This document shows positions 11,738 through 24,119 of a stretch of DNA of 64,000 bases, piece after piece (position 1 is the first letter of the stretch; every line of letters starts with the position of its first letter). The notes beneath the pieces were generated by a model. That model saw only the letters and a list, made by a program, of their open reading frames with translations. It made no database searches and had not been told where the DNA came from. The translations under genes and the position numbers were made by a program. This DNA comes from Micromussa lordhowensis (lineage: Eukaryota; Cnidaria; Anthozoa; Scleractinia; Lobophylliidae), in NCBI GenBank assembly GCA_964020085.1, contig OZ026603.1, forward strand, positions 9,152,426 through 9,216,425. The letters run 5' to 3'.

Positions 11738-12937
11738 ATGGAGGTCTCCCTTTTAAACAATCTCAGCAGCGATATTTTGATTTCCAATCGAACCATGACA
11801 CCTCAGAGCAATGGCAGCGAGCAAGAAGCGAACCAAGAAGAATTGTTCGACCCGCTATCCTACAAAATTATGGTCATTACGTTTTTCTCTGTGATCTTCG
11901 CTTTCGGTTTCGTCGGGAACGTGTCGGTGCTGGGATCAATTTTGAAGTGGAAGCGACTGAGAAATCCATGCGGTCTCTTGATTGCAAACATCGCCGCAGC
12001 GGATTTGGGTGTCGCCATTATTGCTGCGCCTTTGAGAATCGCTGAGCTGTACCTTCAGAGCTGGCCCTTTGGAGACGCTCTCTGCCGGATTATTCTTCCA
12101 ATTCAAGATGTTACGGTTTGTGTTTCAGTGGTTACGCATTCGACCATTGCGTTTGAACGGTACAGAGCCACTGTCACGCCTTTCAAGACGCGGCTGTCAT
12201 CCTCGAAGATAACATACGTTAACTTGGGAATCTGGCTGTTCTGTTATGTTTTCGCGGGTCTGCCGTTAGCTATTCCACTGAAGGTACAAGTCTTCGAGGA
12301 TACACTATACTGCTTTCCCGAATGGTCAGATCTTTATCGCAGAGTTTACCAGATCTACTTGGTCGTCGTTTTCATTGTAGCCCAGCTCATAATCCAGAGC
12401 TATGCTTATGTGAGCATTATACAAACACTCAAAGCAAAGAGTAACATACTTGTCGAGGTGGCCGAACAAACTGTAAAAAGTTTGACTCCAGGAAAGGGGG
12501 CAGAGAGGTCGTTTAGTTCGCGTGCTTCGTGCGCGGGAAACTTACGCGTGGCGTGCGTGGCGCGCGTGAAACGTAAACAAAAGCTCGTGAAGATGCTTCT
12601 TGTTTTGGTTATAACATTTCAAATCTGTCACCTTCCGAGAGGAGTTACGATGCTATATCGCGAGTTTGCCGATCCTTCACTAATCGACACTACGTTTAAA
12701 TACATAGACCTCATAGCATTGGCTCTTTATTATCTCAAGCATGTTATAAACCCTTTCATTTTGTTCACAATGAGTGCCGACTTCAGAAGTGGAATCGTGA
12801 CCGTTTGCGCGGCGTGTTCCAAAGGAGAAGAAAGTACGCTTGAAACGGAAAGTCAAAAGTATAACATTAAGCGGGCAGAAGAAGCACCAGAAGAACTGGA
12901 CGAAATAAAAGAAGAAATATGGGAGGAACGAGTTTAA
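11738..12937 (+). CDS. Class A (rhodopsin-like) GPCR, intronless, complete
   Basis: A 399-residue orphan receptor in one exon. The N-terminus has three sequons (N8, N17, N25). TM1 has GN (N61), TM2 has D89, and WPFG leads to C116, which should pair with C192 in the second extracellular loop. TM3 ends ERYRATV (E140), replacing D of the usual DRY. TM6 reads C297-H298-L-P300, so the toggle tryptophan is replaced by histidine. TM7 reads N338-P-F-I-L342, so the NPxxY tyrosine is leucine. TM5 lacks the usual proline. The third intracellular loop is long and basic, and the C-tail is acidic. Fold and class are certain; the ligand is unknown. Confidence 0.95.
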   Translation: MEVSLLNNLSSDILISNRTMTPQSNGSEQEANQEELFDPLSYKIMVITFFSVIFAFGFVGNVSVLGSILKWKRLRNPCGLLIANIAAADLGVAIIAAPLRIAELYLQSWPFGDALCRIILPIQDVTVCVSVVTHSTIAFERYRATVTPFKTRLSSSKITYVNLGIWLFCYVFAGLPLAIPLKVQVFEDTLYCFPEWSDLYRRVYQIYLVVVFIVAQLIIQSYAYVSIIQTLKAKSNILVEVAEQTVKSLTPGKGAERSFSSRASCAGNLRVACVARVKRKQKLVKMLLVLVITFQICHLPRGVTMLYREFADPSLIDTTFKYIDLIALALYYLKHVINPFILFTMSADFRSGIVTVCAACSKGEESTLETESQKYNIKRAEEAPEELDEIKEEIWEERV

Positions 12938-13118
12938 AGTGTCTTTCCGTCGCAAAGTTAAACTGAGGGAGAATACAACATGAAAAAAACACTTGAAAAG
13001 GTACTTGAAATTAACGTAATTAATTAACGTATTTAGATTTGTACAAAATAGGAGTAATGAAAATGAATTTAAAAGCCCAGTGAATATTAATTTGTAAAAC
13101 CAAACTTTTCGCTACGCC

Positions 13119-13124
13119 AATAAA
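13119..13124 (+). terminator. Candidate polyadenylation signal for the 11738-12937 receptor
   Basis: An AATAAA hexamer lies 182 bases after the stop codon on the coding strand, a normal distance for a 3' untranslated region. Such hexamers are common in AT-rich DNA, so this is only a candidate. Confidence 0.35.
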
Positions 13125-15110
13125 TGATTCATAGTTTCGCTGAAAGTTTGTTTTGTTATGGCTTAATTTGAATCAATTTGTTACCTGTATGCGGGAAACC
13201 GCCTCCTTACGGGTAGGGTATTTAAAATTAATGAATAACTGGTACTAAAATAGGCATTTTAATTTGTTAGCACTCAAGCTCTTCAAGAGTGTTCTAATGA
13301 TTTGTAACATGACAAGGTCTCTTGCCCTATAGAATATTCCCCTTTGCGCTATGAACAAGTCATTCAAGTTCGCTCGGGGTTAAGCCGACTTTCACGGTTC
13401 ATACTTTCCGGAGATACATTCCCAGCTTTATAGATGAGGGCTAATGGTATAATGGTTGCAAAGTTGCCCTTTGCTTTGATAAACAAATTGTCTAGGCAGG
13501 ATTTCGAGTCGGACTTCTAGTTAAATTCTTGAGTCAGGATTTTGCAACAGGATCTCGAGACAGGACTAGGCTTTTTTGTATTATGTGTTATATATATGCG
13601 TGTGTGTGTCACTGATATAGTAAATATATGTAGTACTACTCTAACCGCAAGCAAGCCGAAGGTTGAGCTAACTGCAAGAAAGCTAATCGGTCCTCGCTGA
13701 CTCGAAATTTAGATTCGAGATTCTGACTCGAAATACAAACTCGTGATGTAACTCGAAAGCCAACACGAAATTCTGACTCGAAGGAAAGGTTTTCTCCTGT
13801 ACATGTTTGTTATGGCTAACATTAAACTGGCTTAATGACTAATTCTTGCCCTGTGTTAAAAAAAAAAACACTATCGTGAACCGGAAAGCCCGTCAAATTT
13901 CAATCGCCTAGCCTTGTCCGCTGAAGCTCTTCTCAGTTTTAGTCAGTAATAGCTCGTATATTTAGAAAGTTCATATGTTCAGCTTTCGAAGTTAACTCAC
14001 ACCCATCACTGATATGAACACATTGAAACTATTGAAACAGCTATTTGAATGATATCGTCTTGCCTCGATAATCTGCCATGTTGGGTTTTGATGCGGATCT
14101 GTGCAATCAAACGTATCAGAACAGACAAATTTACTAGAGGACGGAGTCTACCGCTTTAATTTTCTGCTTTATTTTTAACATATTTTTGTCTTGACATCTC
14201 CGAAAACTCCTCAGGGTTTACAGCATGTGCATTCGGTGACAGTGCTTGTCTATCACATTGAGGCCCTCCTGGGAGTCGCTCCAAAGCACCAAGTCTCCAA
14301 TCAAACAACAATCTTATTTCTTAAGATAGAGGCTCTATTTTTTCTTTGAATTTGACACTCGCATTTTCTTGCGAGACGTTTGCCCGGGCGTTTTTTCATA
14401 CACAACCTCACTGGAAGTAAGCCAAATTGAGCTTGAATGGTCGCAAAAAGCACTTCTCCGAGAATGTGTGTGCAGGCTAGAGTAAATTGGAGTGGCATTG
14501 TAGAAAATATAGATGGAGAAAAAAGAAAGGCAGCAAGCACCAAGAAATCAAAATGAAACAATAATTGTACAGTATAACAGCACTAATTAAATTTCAGTGG
14601 AAATGCCCTGATATGTACAGTGACAGTGGATACTATTGGCAATGCCAGGGTTTATTTTTCTAAGAATACCAACGAAACATACACCTGATGGCATATGAGA
14701 TCTGTATTTCATAGGACTTATGTGGACCACATTCAATCTCTGTTATAATTTATTTTGTCTGCTTGATAAGATGCAACGTATTAACATTATCACTTATCAA
14801 ATTAGTTATTAATGTGATGGCGGTCTTAGTTTGATTTGAATGCGGTGAGGGGAAATTAATCAATTTGTTATCTGTTTGATGAAAACCACCTCAAAGCGCG
14901 AGCGATTTGTTAAAAAAAAACATGCTGGTACTAAAAATAAATATATTTTTTAATTTGTTTTGCATTTGTTAAAATCCTCTTAAATTGAGCGGTTTAATTA
15001 AACGATTTAATAACTTGAACCGTTTCCTTGCTTTGAGTATTTGCTGTTTTTGGCTGATATTTTCTCACCATTGACATTATTATGTTAAATAACGTTGGCA
15101 GCTATTACGC
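13125..15110. other. Intergenic stretch, no gene recognised
   Basis: AT-rich DNA with a short TATATG/TGTG microsatellite near 13590. Around 13495-13790 there are scattered degenerate phrases of the form GACTCGAAAT and its variants. No open frame has recognisable protein content. Confidence 0.4.
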
Positions 15111-15119
15111 CACTCGGTT

Positions 15120-15541
15120 TAGCCTGTTCCAGGCTCTCGGTAGTTGGGGAAGAGCGAAAGCGAGCGAGAAAAAAATGAGGGAGGACTAAGGCGAGGAGCG
15201 GCGGGAGAGCCTGTAAGACTTTCTTTAACGACCCTCTTCTGGTATAGCAGGAGCTGCTATACCGTACCCTCTGATTGGTCAATTTTGAGTCCAGAGACCT
15301 GGCTATCAAGCTCTTGGAGAATGGAATTGCAAGATGGTAAACTTGGATTGACAAGATATAAGATATGAGGTAACCGCCGCAGTGACCAATCAGAGGGTAT
15401 AGCAGCTCCTGCTATACCAGAAGAGGGTCGTTAAAGAAAGTCTTACAGGCTCTCCCGTCGCTCCTCGCCTTAGTCCTCCCTCATTTTTTTTTCTTGCTCG
15501 TTTTCGCTCGTCCCCAACTACCGAGAGCCTGGAACAGGCTA
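15120..15541. mobile_element. 422-bp MITE with 162-bp inverted repeats and 9-bp target duplication
   Basis: The arms 15120-15281 and 15383-15541 are near-perfect reverse complements, separated by about 101 bp. The termini are TAGCCTGTTCC and its complement. Identical 9-bp CACTCGGTT sequences flank it at 15111-15119 and 15542-15550. Long inverted termini with a 9-bp duplication are typical of Mutator-like elements. It has no coding capacity, and each arm also contains a smaller palindrome around GGTATAGCAG. Confidence 0.9.
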
Positions 15542-15799
15542 CACTCGGTTTGGTCAAGTGGCATTTAATTATGAATTAATCACTCGAAAATTAATTTATT
15601 CCCGAAGGGTTTTCTCTAATCCCCCCCCCCCCCCAATTTCCCGTCGTTTAAACAGAGGGCAACTTAAACACTGGATTATTATTTTTACAAGAAATGTCGA
15701 AGCAAGATTGTTAACTCTTCGGCCTCTCCCCTTGCTACGGGACTATTTAATTTTAACTATTTTAATTTTGACTATTTAACGGATTTTGCATTTCTTTAC

Positions 15800-15925
15800 T
15801 AAACAGATTATTCCAAGATCACTCGGATCATGGTACATCAATAAACGGATGAATCCACTCTGAGCTAGGATTCATCAGTTTCTCTGATACACCGTGATTC
15901 GAGTAACCTTGGATTCATCTGTTTA
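15800..15925. mobile_element. Foldback (hairpin) element
   Basis: Two arms of about 58 bp, diverged by several mismatches, are inverted around 15860-15867. The outer ends read AAACAGAT and its complement. No target duplication was established. Non-coding. Confidence 0.65.
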
Positions 15926-15929
15926 TTTA

Positions 15930-17335
15930 AAAAAATGAAAATCCATATTTGGATTTAAGAATACCCTAAGCAGACATGGTGCAACAGGAAGTGTTTTGGA
16001 GTGGTGAATATAGTATTAGTATTATTATGCTATGTTGGCATGTGCCGTTGGATAGAGAAGGGTTTTTGAGGTTTCTCAATCCTTAAATAGACTATCACTT
16101 TTGCCCCTGTTGGCAGTGTGTTCTTGGCTAATAGGGTCCATTAGGACACCTAAATTGTATCAGCTAAACTTGCAGTGCGTAAATGCCCAGCTAAACGGGA
16201 AACAAACGATCTGTTATGAAAACTACACTATTCGTAAACTTCCAATGTTACTGACACAAAATAAAGTTGAACCGTTCACGCTATTCTTAGCTTTTGTTTT
16301 TTCCTGGAGTAGAGTGTCATTTTTCGTGTTTGGGCCTTAAATAGGGTATCGACGTCATCTCGGGTCAGGGCTTAAGACCCTTCGCGGCACACACCAATCC
16401 GAAATTTACGAAAGTGCACACCCCTCCTTCCCTAATTTATAGTCATCTCACATCAAAGCCACCATTCTGGAAAAAAAAGTCGGGTACGACGTGGTCGTAA
16501 AAAAATAAACGCCATTTTGGATTTTGCGAGGCAATCTTTTTACAGGGCCTAACGTGGAAGAACGGGAATTGCAAACGCGGACGGAAATAACGGCCGCAAA
16601 ATTCGTCGGTGTTTGCAAGCTAGAATTGTTTCCGGAGCTAAGGTTACTGTTTTAAAATTCGCGTAGTAAAAAATAAACGACAAACCATATAACACTTAAG
16701 ATATCAAAAAGTGGGTATTTCTGTGTCCTCGTGGATCAAAAGTAAACTTTTCGTTGGACGATGCGTATGATGGAAGTACTTTCACTCGATCGCTTGTCTT
16801 ACGTTCACCCCTTCTCATCTTGGGAAACCACAGAAAGCCTTGGGGGAGATACACCATAATAGATTGACTGCCCAAAAATACAATGAATAAATTCCTGACG
16901 AGTAAAACACCGCGATCGGAAATAACATCTTACCACAATTCACAAAACGATCAAACAGCATAATCGGACCAGACAAATATAGCGAAACAGTAGATAACAT
17001 CGCGCATACGTATTATGTTCGGAATGTTTTGGCCCAGAAAGTCAACTGACAACAGTAACAAGTTTTGTTGTAGCATTTCAATTAACAAAAAGCGATGCTT
17101 AAACATAAGTAAATAAAACAAGAAGGAAAGTATTTTGTACCATAAATAGTAGCAAAATGAAAATATCAGCTATGATAATAGGAAGAAATATATTTATTAT
17201 ATAAAAGTCAGTGGTATAGCGAGTAGTAACAAATTCATAAAAACGATACGATATCCTCACATGTGAAGATATCGATGATTTCAGTGGCATCAGGTTTGTC
17301 TCTTAAATTGTACTTAAATTCGTTGGTGTATCATC
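15930..17335. other. Intergenic stretch, no gene recognised
   Basis: AT-rich DNA without recognisable coding or RNA features. The open frame at 16101-16340 shows no family resemblance. Confidence 0.4.
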
Positions 17336-17339
17336 GAAA

Positions 17340-17480
17340 CATCTTCGGGTCTTCCTCGAAAGTCTTCGGCAATCTTCGGCAATCTTCGGACATCTTCGGA
17401 AATTCTCGGAAATTCTCGGGAAATGTTCGGAAACGTTCGTCTGGTCTTCGGGACAATTTTGGAAAATCTTCGGAAATCAT
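17340..17480. repeat. Degenerate short tandem repeat rich in TCTTCGG and TTCTCGG
   Basis: About a dozen imperfect copies of a unit of about 11-13 bases, such as ATCTTCGGAA, AATTCTCGG and GTTCGGAAA. The apparent serine/arginine-rich open frame across it (17263-17511) follows from the repeat and is not convincing as a gene. Confidence 0.65.
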
Positions 17481-17518
17481 CAAAAACGCCGTTATCAGTA
17501 CGTTTATATAATAAAAAG

Positions 17519-17662
17519 AACATTACACGTTAGCTCGAAGATATGAATTTTATGTTACTCGTGGCAAGAGCAACATCTCACTCGTTCGCTGCGCTCACTC
17601 GTGAGATATTGCTCTTGCCACTCGAACATAAAATTCATATCTTCTCTCCACCGTGTAATATC
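17519..17662. mobile_element. Foldback element with CpG-rich apex
   Basis: A palindrome with an outer CATTACACG, long arms through GAATTTTATGTT and GGCAAGAGCAA, and an apex with TTCGCTGCGCTCACTCG. The arms are nearly complementary. It resembles the hairpins at 20968-21083 and 45157-45296 in design, but the sequences differ. Confidence 0.75.
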
Positions 17663-17664
17663 CT

Positions 17665-19382
17665 CTATATATTATAGCACTCTTTGAGTACGGTATTTTT
17701 TTGCGGAGCTTATAAAGTGGTCAAACTGCAAAAACAAGGATTCAAATGTACAGAATGTAAAGTACTTCATGTTTTCAAACTTTCCCCTATTTCCTTAGTG
17801 AGTTAGTATTGTTAGCTGAGAGCAGGCAAAATTCATCTTTTCAATTCTTAATATTAGCATTACAGTGCACACGTTCTCAATTTTTTCTTCACTTTTCAAC
17901 TGTGATATTTGCAAGATTCCTTTTCATTTCACTCCCCATTAAAGCAACTAAGGCACTCGCACAGTTTATACGATATGTTCACATGATTCGTATGACCTAT
18001 TGAAACTAAACGCAGTTGGAAGAAGTTCGTGGAAAGACACTTGGGGCTGACCAAAGCAAGTAATGCGCTCGCGAATAATCTACGTTGCTTTTTTTTAGAC
18101 TTTCACCTCACGACCTCACGGTATCTTTTTCTTCCTGAATAGTAAGAGAAGCCTTATAAAGTCCTCGAGATCGAGACTGAATTAAACTGAGTCTCTCGAA
18201 TTAACGGAATTTTATAATTGGATCATTTTTCTTTTGACCGGCGTAAATAATATCCACCTACAGTTGAAATAGTTGTCGTTCTTCTGGCTGCACAAAAAAA
18301 AACCAACAACGAACAAACATATACAATAACGTTTTGTGGGCTGAAAGCACGAGAGTAGGAAAATTAACGTTTACTTTTGGTGCACTTTTCGTTCTGGAGC
18401 CAAAAGGGAAGAAAAATCTTTTTGTTTTTATTCTTCTAGACGATACCGGATACTAAAGAACAGTTTAATGTTAAACCTCTTCAGATCAGGTTAGGCTAAC
18501 AGCATGCACTCGACCAAACACAGATATTGTGTTTGTACATTGCATTTCAAACATTTCACTCGTGTTTCAGGATTAATAGCGGAAACTATTTTCCCGGTGT
18601 TTTATAACACCTTCCCACGACTATTCACAGAACGGCAATTCATTTACCTTTTACCTCTGGGTAACAGAATTCTTTCAGTTTGACAAAGCGATTTTTCATA
18701 TATTCCGATAATCAGCTTAAAACATTTCAATGTGTAAATTGGCATGCCGCACATGATGAAAAGAAAGCATCCACTGGTGAAAGAAATGTAATTTAATCAC
18801 TGTCTTACATTTGAAATGTCGTTTGTATCAGAGATTACAAAATACACTTCGTTCGTATCAGAGATTACAACATACACTCTAGAGTTTTTTTTTTTTACAC
18901 AGCAAACTATATTACTATAATTAGCGCTAACGACTGTTCGTTTTCTCTTTTGCATCATCATTTACCGCAACATCACGACAGTCATTGAAGAATTCCAAAG
19001 TCAAAGGAAATTAAACCCGAAAGGAAATATATCAAGCCATTTACGAGCTTCTCGTTTTTCAAAATGTCAATGTGTAAGGGAATTAATTATGTCTTTCTTC
19101 TGAAAATGTTGGAATTAAATTAAACACTATAATTTGTCAGTTTTTTTTTTCATTAAGGGTGACGTGCCAGCGTAAAAGGTTGTCGAAATCCATTTGTTAG
19201 AAAGAAGTAGTTGTTTTTTCAGCTGAGTTTTGAGCTCGACCATCAACAGTCGCAGCAATTGCATTTCCGATAGTTCTCCCTTAATGTTAAAAGTACAGTT
19301 ACAGGCTAAAAACGCGAAAAGAACTCATCATCTGTGAGCGATCGATAGCCTTTTTCACCAAAATGTTCGCTGTAAAATATTG
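17665..19382. other. Intergenic stretch below the third receptor
   Basis: AT-rich DNA that should hold the 3' untranslated region of the minus-strand receptor at its right end. No convincing AATAAA on the minus strand was placed near the stop codon. No other features recognised. Confidence 0.4.
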
Positions 19383-20396
19383 TCAATGGCAGCCGAAAAT
19401 GTGAAGAAAATTCCAGCGACGAAAGTCTCTGCTCGTAGCGAACAAAATTATGGGATTCATGACGTGTTTCAAATAAAATAAAATCGATGTCACCAGAAAA
19501 GCATACATCACGCTGTTCATGTCCAAATCGTCATGGGCAAATTCGTCGACCATCATCATGACTCCGCGAGGAATATAGCACACTTGAAAAGCAAAAACCA
19601 AGATTGTAAGGGTCTTTATAAGTCTCTTGCGCTTTCGATACTGTATCGCGCGAGATAACTTTCTGTTTAGAGGTAACGCGCATAACGGCGTTAACCTGGT
19701 CTTCAGTGTTTTTAAAATCTTGTAATACGCCATAGTTTGAATGAAGAGGGGTATAGCGATGAACAAAATGACTAGATACACTTGATAAATCGGACGATAA
19801 AGTTCAAACGGCCACTGCGGCTGACACAAGTCCATACCGTCGTCTGGCTGCACTTTCAAGATGGGAGCCAGCGGCAACGAAGAAGTAATATAGCATAGGG
19901 GCCATATCGCGAAAATTATTAGCTTGGTTTTCCGCAGCGACAAACGTCTTTTCAAGGGCCGCACGATGGCTCGAAACCTCTCCAGTGCAATCGTTGTGTG
20001 CGTGACAACCGACACTGTAACGAATAACTCCTGCATGGGAAAGAGAACCTCGCATAAGAAGTTCCCAAAGGGCCAGCCGACAAACACCTCTATGATCCGC
20101 AATGGCGCTACCAAGGACGCCACGGCTAGGTCGCTCACCGCAATGTTCGCGATCAGGAGATTACAGGGCGTTCGCATCTCTGGCCAACGGTACACCGTGA
20201 AGACTATGATGGAGTTGAGCAAGACTCCGAAAAAGATCACTGCTGAAAAAAGGATTGTAAGAGTGATCTTGTAAGCTTGCTCGTAAGATCCGAGGTCTCC
20301 AACAGGTTCCGTTAGCGATGTCTTCGCGAACGTTGAGGCAGTTGCCGGCGAGGTCGAAAGATTTGGCGCGACGGTTGAAATTTGCAACTCTGCCAT
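19383..20396 (-). CDS. Class A (rhodopsin-like) GPCR, intronless, complete
   Basis: A 337-residue orphan receptor in one exon. The N-terminus has a sequon (N12) and many S/T residues. TM1 N61 is preceded by leucine, not glycine. TM2 has D89, and WPFG precedes C115, which should pair with C191. TM3 ends ERFRAIV (E139). TM5 keeps its proline (P216). TM6 is C273-Y274-I-P276 and TM7 is N314-P-I-I-L318, so the toggle tryptophan and the NPxxY tyrosine are both replaced. The C-tail is very short, ending about 14 residues after the FRR motif, which leaves few sites for arrestin. Same subfamily as the receptors at 11738 and 29662. Confidence 0.95.
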   Translation of the reverse strand: MAELQISTVAPNLSTSPATASTFAKTSLTEPVGDLGSYEQAYKITLTILFSAVIFFGVLLNSIIVFTVYRWPEMRTPCNLLIANIAVSDLAVASLVAPLRIIEVFVGWPFGNFLCEVLFPMQELFVTVSVVTHTTIALERFRAIVRPLKRRLSLRKTKLIIFAIWPLCYITSSLPLAPILKVQPDDGMDLCQPQWPFELYRPIYQVYLVILFIAIPLFIQTMAYYKILKTLKTRLTPLCALPLNRKLSRAIQYRKRKRLIKTLTILVFAFQVCYIPRGVMMMVDEFAHDDLDMNSVMYAFLVTSILFYLKHVMNPIILFATSRDFRRWNFLHIFGCH

Positions 20397-20789
20397 CGCG
20401 TTCCTCCGGTGAAGTTTATTGTCTCAATCCCGTTAAATCCGTAAGTGAATGATGATCAGTAGACACAATGAACGCGTTTTGGTGATGGTACACTTTCACA
20501 AAGCAAATTTGATAGCCGATTTGCTAGTGATGAACCGCACAGCTGTGAGCTGACTGTCCTTATCGATATATGGGTTCTGTTGACTTGTTTTCTTTTTATG
20601 AACCAATTATAATACGGTCCGTGCGTGTCACGGGTGCACCGGGAGATGACCCTCGGGATATTTTGGAGGGGGCTACAAGGTCTGCCATGGGGTAGTCACT
20701 TCTTATAATCTGCGTTGCTCGGTCAAGTAGTATTTGATGTTTTACTAAATCTAGTGGCTTTAGCTTCTGCCTTGCATGGCATATACGTG

Positions 20790-20824
<35 letters not shown>

Positions 20825-20950
20825 GAGACTTTTCATTGGCTTAGCCATCATGGTATATGAGCCATTATACCATGATCTACAAAAATGGCGTGCGTATGCG
20901 TGATTTTTTGGGCCTTTTTGTTTTCATTGTAGTATAGTTCTTTATTTTTG

Positions 20951-20967
<17 letters not shown>

Positions 20968-21006
<39 letters not shown>

Positions 21007-21025
21007 TATAGCCAACTCGGCGCTG

Positions 21026-21081
<56 letters not shown>

Positions 21082-21083
21082 TT
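20968..21083. mobile_element. Foldback element, 116 bp
   Basis: Near-perfect palindrome: AACAATTATTCCA and its complement are the outer ends, GTTGGATATGAGATGAT is inside each arm, and the apex contains GCGCTGCGCGCC. It would extrude as a hairpin with arms of about 55 bp. Confidence 0.8.
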
Positions 21084-21089
21084 AAATAT

Positions 21090-23600
21090 CCCGACAAGAA
21101 TATATACATCATATAGGTCCTAATTCTGTTCAAACCAAACGGCGAAATCTTGACACTATTTAAAATCTGAAGCAGCCCGGAACCCACTCAAGGGAGTAAC
21201 CTTCTTCCCCATCCCCTCCCCCTTCGTCACCCGCTCACTCCCCCCCCCCGACAAGAGTAACATATGGGAGCATATGATTCAAATTGATAACGTCTTCATC
21301 TGCATCAAAGTGATTTGGGTTTTATTTGGATTCGAACTTATAATGTATATTATGCTAGACTCCGTCAAACATTCACGTAACAAAACACATATCTTACGAC
21401 CATCATGAAAATGTTATCTCACAAAAATGAAAAAAACAAGGTTTGACATGTTTATTTAATATCCTAGAATTTCACGGTACATTGCAACAGTAAGTGTTGC
21501 ATGTGCTTTCCCCAAAGTCCCAATATCTGGAAACTCTGTCAAAACACGTACATACAGACGGCGAGATTACACATCACCTGGAAAACATCATAAGGAAATG
21601 AAATAATTCTTAGTGCCCTTCCTCCTAGGAAACAAACAGAAAAATCCGCGCAAGCAGGAGGACGCTAATTAGCACGGTTGGGGGCGATGGGGGCTTTTGA
21701 TACAACCGCAGTTATCTAAGGTCAACTGCCTGCAAGCTTTTTTTAAAAAAAAAAAAAAAACAGAGTGATGTTGAAACACAGGGCTTGCAGAAGAATTGCT
21801 TGAATGCATTGATAGAGTCGATGCAGAGCATAGCATGAATAAAATAGAATGGCCCTAGACCTGTGTGGGAAAGATTTATTTCTTGTTTCTGTTGTTTTAA
21901 TTCTCAACATTCATTGTCATGCTGCGCACCAATGGTCACCAATTTTTCGCCGAGAAATTGCTCTCCCTCTAACGGCGAGGTGCGTCTTCAGTTACCCATT
22001 CATGTATTTAGATGTCGCTTGACACCAGCTGTGTTGGTGACCCAAGCTCAACGCTTTTAATCTCTCCATATCGTCTTGGAGTATAAAACGAAAGAGTGCA
22101 TGACCAGAGGAAATAGACATCGTAATGGGTGCATGTGCTTGTCTTATCTTCTCAATCGTACCTGCGACTAGCTACCCAGCTCATTACGCAAACTAAAGCT
22201 GTTGACTGTTGTTTTCTTTCTTTTCTTCCTTAAACATCCGTGTTATTCCAAGTTACCTTCGAGGAAAGGATGGCACATGTTTCAGTCCATTTCAGTCTTA
22301 ATATCCCAATTCAACTATTAATTACTACTTTGCAGAAGTGACTTCCATCGAAGTCTTAGTAGCTTTTTGTTTTGGTCGGTAACGTTTGAAGAGATTGTTC
22401 CTCAATGACGCTATAAAATATCAAAATAAACTACCAATGCAATGCTTTCCCACAGCGTAGAACTATCGAGAACGAAGATCTGTGCGTGTCCTTGAGCTAC
22501 GAAGAATCGAAAGGATGGCAATTATTGAGCGGTAGGGTCAGTGAAATTCAAGAATAACCTCACTGAGTTGTCTGCGTCTGTGCAACTTCCTGCAAGAGGC
22601 TGATTGCCCTAAATAAGGAAATGGGCGCCGCTGTTTTGGTTTTTTTCTTTGACTTATCTGTTTAATTACGAAACGAAATCCTTATTACGAAACGAAATCC
22701 TTATATCAGCTTTTATCAGGTGATTTTAAAAGCTCGACCAAATGACCAACAAAAAGAATCTCCGAGCAAATTCGATCAGTTTGTGGGCCCGACATTAAAA
22801 TTCAAAATATTTTGACCATTTCATCGATATGCGACCATCCGCTCCAAACCCGTATTGTAGTGGTTTTTGCTTAACCAAAGGTAGATCACATGAAACTGAT
22901 GAAATAACGCGATCAAGACCCTTTTCAAACGTTACCGAACATCTTCACAGCCTAAGTGCAGTGAGCCGAAATACACCAGCAAAACGCCTGGAAAACGATT
23001 GTTTTGAAGCACTACACACCATATTAATTTACATTCTTATCAATGAAGTACTTTCACTACGAATCTTGATTGAAACCTTGCGTATTTAATTTCATTTTGT
23101 GACAAAATGTGCTGTCAGTCTGAACTGAAATATCCGTCTACTTTTAATGCATTAACGTTTGCGAAAACATCGTTCTCTACTCTTTCAGGCGGTCACATTA
23201 ACCATGTTAACTTATGTTTCACGCTAATTCCAAAGCTTACTTGAATTTTTTACATTCAAAAACATTTACCAATGTATTAATATGGCGTTGTTTTTATTGA
23301 CCTTTTTAAACCCCCTTAAGCGATATAGCACATAACACGATTCAGCCCTGTTGTATAGTATTGTATAGGACTGTGACACGTTTTTGACCAGGGGCACCGC
23401 CTTGCATTGCCCAAGTGAAAGCAAAGCTAGCCGCCGAAGCTCGCTTACTGATGTTACGGAACAGTCGAAATATAAGGGATTGTATGGGAAAAAGTTTTCA
23501 ATAAGAATAATAATTGATCAAGTTTAAACAAACATGACCACGACGTTTGCACACCTGATCTTAGTTTATTCCTCCGTTTCCTCCTTAGTTTTAGTCTCAA
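21090..23600. other. Intergenic stretch, no gene recognised
   Basis: AT-rich DNA with a C run near 21240, an A run near 21750 and a short direct duplication, ACGAAACGAAATCCTTAT, at about 22669-22703. The open frame 22829-23089 has no recognised domain. Confidence 0.4.
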
Positions 23601-24119
23601 CTGAGACGATATATGCCGGCATATACATTATATTAGACTGTGTACCTGTGAAATACGAAGAGATCAACTTCTGACAGGTCCGACTAAGTTTACCTTTACG
23701 TTTCGGCCTTCGGCCTTTCTCAGAAATATTTACAAGATGATATTAATTAAAATCTAGAAAGTTATGTAGATTTTTATGTAGTTTTCAAAATATTTACTAT
23801 AGGGGGCATGGTAAATATCATCAAGGACATATCAGGGACATCTGCCATGTCTGCGAGCTAAAGGACAACGACGCCAAGGACAACTAGCAAATTTTAACTT
23901 CGGATTTCGCAATTATCTAAATCTGTTAAGTACGGGGTCGGCCAACTAAAACCTGTGCAAACTAAATATGAAATGCCAGCGACCAGTTCCAAAAGGAAAT
24001 ACGAAACATTAGCTCGTGGTTCACGTTCTCCAATATACGCAGAACTTGGTCTTTTAAAGTGGATGTTTTGCAGCGGACTTACAACGATTTATAGCGCACG
24101 TGCATAGCCATTGTTCAGC

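Noticed and set aside
19924..20274. 116-codon plus-strand open frame
   Set aside because: It is antisense to the conserved TM1-TM4 region of the receptor at 19383-20396 and is explained by that gene's codon use.
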